64,000 nucleotides of DNA, taken from Anaeramoeba flamelloides. Lineage: Eukaryota; Metamonada; Anaeramoebidae. Position 1 is the stretch's first letter; each line of letters opens with the position of its first letter. The notes beneath the pieces were generated by a model that did no database searches, was not told the DNA's origin, and saw only the letters and a program-made list of their open reading frames with translations. Below, piece after piece: positions 59,071-64,000 of the stretch. A program made the translations under genes and the position numbers. Location of the stretch: the NCBI GenBank assembly GCA_027625915.1, contig JANTQA010000008.1, forward strand, positions 5,883,501 through 5,947,500. Direction: 5' to 3'.

Positions 59071-62000
59071 ATGTCGGTTAAACTTGGACCAATTTCAAAA
59101 TTTAAAGAATCAAACCCACAGCTACCAATTCACCTTAAGGTTTTACAAATACTTCCATGTAACTTTCTTTTTGCTTGATCTCATTCGAAAAGTTTCAAAA
59201 AATAAAAAAAACAATTCAAAAAAAAAAACTGTTTTCTTTTTGATCAATATAAAAACAATAAAAACTATGTAAAGTTTTGAATGATCCCATCTATCAAGAC
59301 AACGTCGCAAAATGTAAGGAAAAACTGCTTTTTGATTTAATTTTGTGTGATGATAGCCATAAATTAAAGTTTCATTTATGCACCTCTCACATCCTGTATG
59401 TGAAGAGCAAAATCATTCAATTTGGAACCGTTTTAGAGATCTTGAAATTTGAAGTCAAGAAATTTGAGAACCAGAACTATTTGATCATTACCGAACTAAA
59501 TATTCCACGAGAAACACAACAGCAGGCACAACAAAGGGAGATCCATTTTTTGCCAGGCTGTAGCGAAAGGGAGCAGTCTCTGAATCTGCCGCTTGTTGGT
59601 GGGCGTAAATTTTATTATAACACAAACAAAGGGTTGCCGATCAATATCAATTGGGGCACACGCAAGGATCTTCTTGAGAGCAACCCAAACAAGGTAGATT
59701 TCAAAAATTATTTTTCTCTCTCAGAAGTCTTGAACGAATTTAAAGAAACGGGCTTCCAGCCAAAAAAGCCCTTTCTTGCCAAAGCCTTGAATAAGAGCCA
59801 TTTTTTCTGTTATGCAAAAATAAATGTTCGGTCTTCCTTTCCTTGTAAATTCCAAGTAGAAATTCAAGATTTGAGAAACAAAAGTAAGATCCGTCAGCTA
59901 ATTTTTTGGGATATTCTAACAACAAAGTTTTATTATTCTATACAATGTGATGACATTTTACTTATTAAAAATTATAGGATTAAAATTCCAAAGTCAGGCC
60001 AAAATTATGAATTTTCTATTAATTCATATCATTCTTTACTGAAATTGCCACCAAAAAAGATTATTTCCATTATACCAGAAAAATTCTTCAAAATAAATAC
60101 TTTTATTAACAATAATATCCCCGAAAATTTTGATAAATTACAAAACAGGAATTATAACGATCAGAAGAATTTAAATCAAAATCAGAACATTAACAGTAGT
60201 AACAATAATTATCTTGATAATATTAGTCATAAATATAACAATAATCAAGATCAAAATCACCAAAATGTTTCACCTAATTCTCATCAAAAAATCAAAAATG
60301 AAGATCCAAATAATTTTTATCAAAAGAATTTTCGCGAAATTCAAATTAAGAAAAATAATCTAATGAAGAACAACCAAACGTTCCAACAACAAATGCAAAT
60401 ACAAAACAAAAAGCAAAATCAAGTTAAAACACAAACAGAAAAACAAAATATATTAAACAATAACAATAGCAATCACTATCACCAGAATAATAATAATAAC
60501 ATTAATAATAATCATAACACTGTCAATATGAAAGACAAAAGCAATATCAATAGCAACATCAATAATAATAATAATAACAGTAGCAATAGCAATTATAATA
60601 ATAACAGTAGCAACATCAATAATAATAGTAATAACAATCACAATCACAATCACAATCACAATAACATTAATAATAATCATCATAACACCATCAATATGAA
60701 AGACAAAAGCAACATCAATAGCAACATCAATAATAATAATAATAACAGTAGCAATAGCAATTATAAGCATAATAATACCAATGTGAAAAGTAATAGTAAC
60801 CTCAAATTCAATAATCACAATAATAATAATAATAACAATTGCAATAACAATAATATCATTATTCATAATAACAATGATAACAATACCAATATCTGTAATA
60901 ATAAAATGGATGTTTTAAATAAAAAGAAAACTTCAAAATTAAATAATAATCAAACCAAAAAAAATAATTTCAAGCAAATGACAAACAATGATCAATTAAA
61001 TCACAATAAAAGAAAGTACCAAATGTCAAATTTGGGTTTATCTAAGGAAATATCAATTGAAAATCAACAAATCAAACATAAAAGAATAAATAATGAACAA
61101 AAATTTTCAATTTTATCTAGTAAAGAAATCTCAGTAAAATATATACCAGATCGGATTATAGACTTTTGTGGGATTCTGATTTATATCGGAAAAAAATATT
61201 ATAAAAAAAAATCAAAAATGGAAAATAATGAAATGAATTCCTCTATTGTTGATTCGCCCTTAACACCAAAAGTAACAAAGACAAATACTATGGATACCAA
61301 TCTAAAACAAATTCCGACTTCTTCTTCCAGCTTATCAAAAAAATCAAGTAAATCAAAGCGTGATGAGATTAGTGTATATCTTTTTATAGACGATAAAAAT
61401 GGACAAGCAATTCCAATTTTTTTTAATTTGACTTCTTTAACAAACCAAATGGATCTTGAAAAAATGAAAATAGGAAAAATATATTTAATTACAAAATTAA
61501 AAACGTTGCAAATTCGAATGGCAAATAACGGGGTATATCCGTTTTTATTTTGTTCTACTCCGGAAACACAATGTATTTTTGAATCTAATGTAAATGTTTT
61601 TAACAAGATCAATGAAAAAATTTCTTCAATTAAGGAAATTAGTACAAATTTCAAATTTAAAAAAAAAAATTTTCAAAATATATTCAAAGAACAATTATTT
61701 TTTTGGAATAATAGATTGCCCTACCCATCAAAACTAATGACTATAACAATGTTTAAAAATATATTTAATTTGGAATTTGTTTTAATATCTGAAATCTTGA
61801 AAAAAACTCGGAACGAAATTAAAAATTATGAAATGAATTTCTTCCTTATACAGGGAATAATCTTATCGGTTTTAGATGACAGGAATGGTGTTTTGTTATT
61901 TCAAATTAAAAGTTCTTTAGAGAAAGACATATTAATTTGTCTAGATTTTGTATTCAATTCCGAAATTAAATTTGAAAATAATTGCATCAATCAATTTTTA

Positions 62001-62216
62001 AATTACACGTATTTTAGTGATCCCGGATTAAAAATAAAAAAATATGAAGTGAAAAATGAAACCAATAGGGAAAACAAATTAAGCAAGTTAAAGAAACTAA
62101 TATTAGATCTTCCCTTTGTGTTTTGTATAAATCCTTTTTATGAAATAGGGGAAAGGGTAAAATATCAAATAATTAGAATTTTCCAAGATGATTATTATAA
62201 AAACTTAATGAACTAA
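59071..62216 (+). CDS. RADX / RPA1-like single-stranded DNA-binding protein
   Basis: Exon 1 at 59071-59158 and exon 2 at 59275-62216 join in phase 1 across a 116-bp intron (GTAACT..TAAAG) to 1009 residues. Exon 2 has no usable in-frame ATG near its start, so exon 1 (MSVKLGPISKFKESNPQLPI) supplies it. The order resembles animal RADX: an N-terminal OB-type region (PIHLKVLQILP; LLFDLILCDDSHKLKFHLC), a Gly-Gly-Arg/Lys patch (PLVGGRKFYY), a central OB-type region (KINVRSSFPCKFQVEIQDLR; RQLIFWDILTTKFYYSIQ), then IPDRIIDFCGILIYIGKKYY, ISVYLFIDDKNGQAIPIFF and a C-terminal ISEILKKTRNEI..FFLIQGIILS. RADX binds ssDNA at forks and restrains RAD51. A roughly 270-residue Asn/His-rich insert (about 310-580) includes a duplicated 56-residue unit. 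The family call rests on remembered sequence pattern and order, not on a search. Confidence 0.72.
60490..60780 (+). repeat. duplicated 168-bp Asn-rich coding unit
   Basis: Within the RADX-like gene, the unit containing NMKDKSNINSNINNNNNNSS occurs twice, starting 168 bp apart (ATG codons at 60528 and 60696), with the non-Asn residues conserved between copies. Confidence 0.85.
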
Positions 62217-63891
62217 TGATAAATTGTCAAATATACTTTACGTGGCAGTCTTTGTAATCCTATAAAAATGGTTTATTATGGATGGTTTGAACCAGATCGA
62301 ATGATTTTGAATTTTTTTTTTTAAAAATCATAAAAGACAATTGAAGAATTTCCAAAATCCAAATTTTCTTTCATGCTTGTGTTGAAAGATCTATTATTAT
62401 TTGAAACAATTTCTTTTGGATTATTCAAAAAAAAAAAAAAAATTGCATAGTGGATTAAAGAAAAAATATTTTTTTGAATTTTCTTTGAAAAAAATCATAA
62501 TTAAACTCCCGGTTATAAAGAAAAAAAAGGATGGAAGAGATATTAATACGATGTTTTATAATAACAAATTAAAAATGCTTATTTTATTAAGGATATTTAT
62601 ATTCATCTAATTCTTTGTTATTCATGTACAAAGATGATAATTGTCAATTATAGAAGTAAATCTTGTTATTTTTTTTTTAGTTTGGCCATTTTTTGATTTG
62701 TTTTATTTATTTGTTTTTTAAATTTTTCCAGAAAAAGTCTGGCTTATTAGTTTGATTTGAATTGTGATTTCTTCAAGAGAAGTTACTGAATTGGGAACAT
62801 GGTGCACCCTTACTCAAATGTACATGTGTTGAATGATTATTTGAAGTAGAAATTTTTGTAATTTATTGATCGACAAAAATTTGGTTTAGGGATATACTCT
62901 TTAAGGGTGAAAATCGGCAACTATAAAATTTAACAAATGGTCGTTTTTTTTTTTTTTAAATACATTGTCAATCAATTCATTTTATTCCTCTATTTGTAGT
63001 TTGTATAATTTTATTTTGTTTATAAAAATCAGAGTAAAATCTGATTGGTAGTTTTTCTGAAAATAAATAATATAAAACAAAACAGAAGTGGATTTTTATA
63101 TTTTTTTACCAAAGATTTTTTTATTTGGTAAAAATTTGATTTGTTGAATTTTGATGTATTTTATGATGATTTCAATTATTTTGTGATTATATTGATTTAA
63201 ATTATGACTTTTTTTGTATTATTATGTCAACCTGAGATTTTTTTTTTTTATTCAAAATAATCATTTTAAGGTTCTAATCTCTTAGCTTGAAATTGTTCCA
63301 TGTACAAGGGGTGAGTGAGTACTAAACATGTATTGTAAAATTGAACTGATATTAGTTGAATAAATTAAATAACAAAAAAATAAAAAAAATAGTCATTTTT
63401 TTGGTTGTTAAAAAACTTAATTATAAAAAAAAATAATAATATCTAATTTAGAAAAAAAATTGAAATAAAAAAACAAAATTAATGTTATCTTTAATGACAA
63501 AAATTCAATTTATAAAAAACAAAAAAAAATACAAGTATTCACAAAGAAATCATTTTAAATACAAAAACAAAAAGTTATTGAGAATATAAAATTTAAAAAT
63601 CTAAATTTAAGAAAATCAAAGAGAATACCAGTGAGAAAAAAAAATATTAAAAGAATCCTAATTAAAAAAAAAAATTTAGAAAAATATAATTAATCATTTT
63701 TTGTGTTTTATCTTCTCAAATGATTAAATTTCTTAAATTTGTGGTTGTTCTAGAATATTTTTACATTTTTCAAAGTAATTATACTTTTTATATTCTTTTG
63801 AAAAGTTTAACTCATTTATAATATTTGAAAAAATGGAAAAAACAAATATTTTATATCTCCAAAAGCTTCAAAAAAAAACTCCACTTCAAAA
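62217..63891. other. intergenic, no gene seen
   Basis: 3' flank of the RADX-like gene. The frame at 62401-62610 is Lys-rich and unrecognised. No repeat partner was identified with confidence. Confidence 0.45.
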
Positions 63892-64000
63892 CTGTTACAG
63901 TTGTATTCAAAATTAGAATTAAATATAAGGGAAAAAAAGTGAAAACAGAAAAAAAGATCAACATAATTTTTAATTGAAAAAATCAGGCAAAAAATCAAAA
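63892..64000. mobile_element. probable left end of a third TAA-type MITE, cut by window edge
   Basis: Starts CTGTTACAGTTG. From 63930 it matches the arm of 16325-16739 (GGGAAAAAAAGTGAAAACAG, then AATTTTTAATTG). The other end lies outside the window. Confidence 0.5.

Noticed and set aside
62401-62610. 69-residue plus-strand frame after the RADX-like gene
   Set aside because: Lys/Phe/Ile-rich, with no donor in the preceding gene that would join it in phase.
1-64000. tRNA, rRNA, CRISPR array, LTR element or Polinton-type genes
   Set aside because: I looked for tRNA arm motifs, conserved rRNA segments, evenly spaced short repeats, paired long direct repeats and polymerase, integrase or capsid motifs, and found none.

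Overview
The window is AT-rich nuclear DNA from a unicellular eukaryote. The evidence is canonical GT..AG introns interrupting a Rab GTPase, an Integrator subunit, a PARP, BTB/ankyrin and calponin-homology proteins, and very large Asn-, Lys/Glu- and Ser-rich inserts in otherwise conserved proteins. All three stop codons are used in the standard way. The ankyrin+BTB style, the K/E/N-rich tracts and Sel1-repeat proteins are what I would expect of an amoeboid protist. Anaeramoeba is my best guess, but the sequence alone does not prove it.

Eight protein genes can be supported. (+) 1083-4295 is an ankyrin, double-BTB, double-RRM-like protein with one 201-bp intron. (-) 8371-15331 is a CS-domain plus Sel1-repeat, tail-anchored protein with a 5.6-kb intron. 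(+) 19593-20922 is an unrecognised three-exon gene with a frame problem in its middle exon. (-) 28334-31903 is the Integrator subunit INTS9 with a roughly 500-residue insert. (-) 36184-40566 is a giant CH / low-complexity / PH-PH protein. (-) 44830-47772 is a Rab GTPase in three exons. (-) 53233-55242 is a BRCT-WGR-PARP ADP-ribosyltransferase. (+) 59071-62216 is a RADX/RPA1-like ssDNA-binding protein in two exons. Their splice phases were checked by hand and are consistent, except in the 19593 gene.

Most of the rest, roughly half of the window, looks like old non-autonomous DNA transposons and dispersed repeats, not unique spacer. I can see: a 198-bp palindromic Tc1/mariner-like MITE with TA target duplications (5 copies); two TAA-flanked Harbinger/Tourist-like elements that share inner but not outer terminal arms, with a third at the window end; a CAGTCAAAGG-ended family (3 copies); an AGGGATTAGCGTC-ended family (4 partial or full copies); a 1,064-bp TA-flanked element whose empty site survives in a diverged duplicate 18 kb away; and at least four further dispersed repeats occurring twice. 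Several sit inside introns and account for intron growth in the Sel1 and Rab genes. No tRNA, rRNA, CRISPR array, LTR element or intact transposase gene was found.

Functionally, the PARP and RADX-like genes are divergent neighbours (3.8 kb apart) and both families act at damaged or stalled replication forks. INTS9 is nuclear RNA processing, Rab is vesicle traffic, and the CH-PH protein is probably cytoskeleton or membrane linked. No single dedicated new system is evident. The strongest leads are the RADX-like gene, the unusual domain combinations, the relic ankyrin repeat inside an intron, and the nested repeat history.
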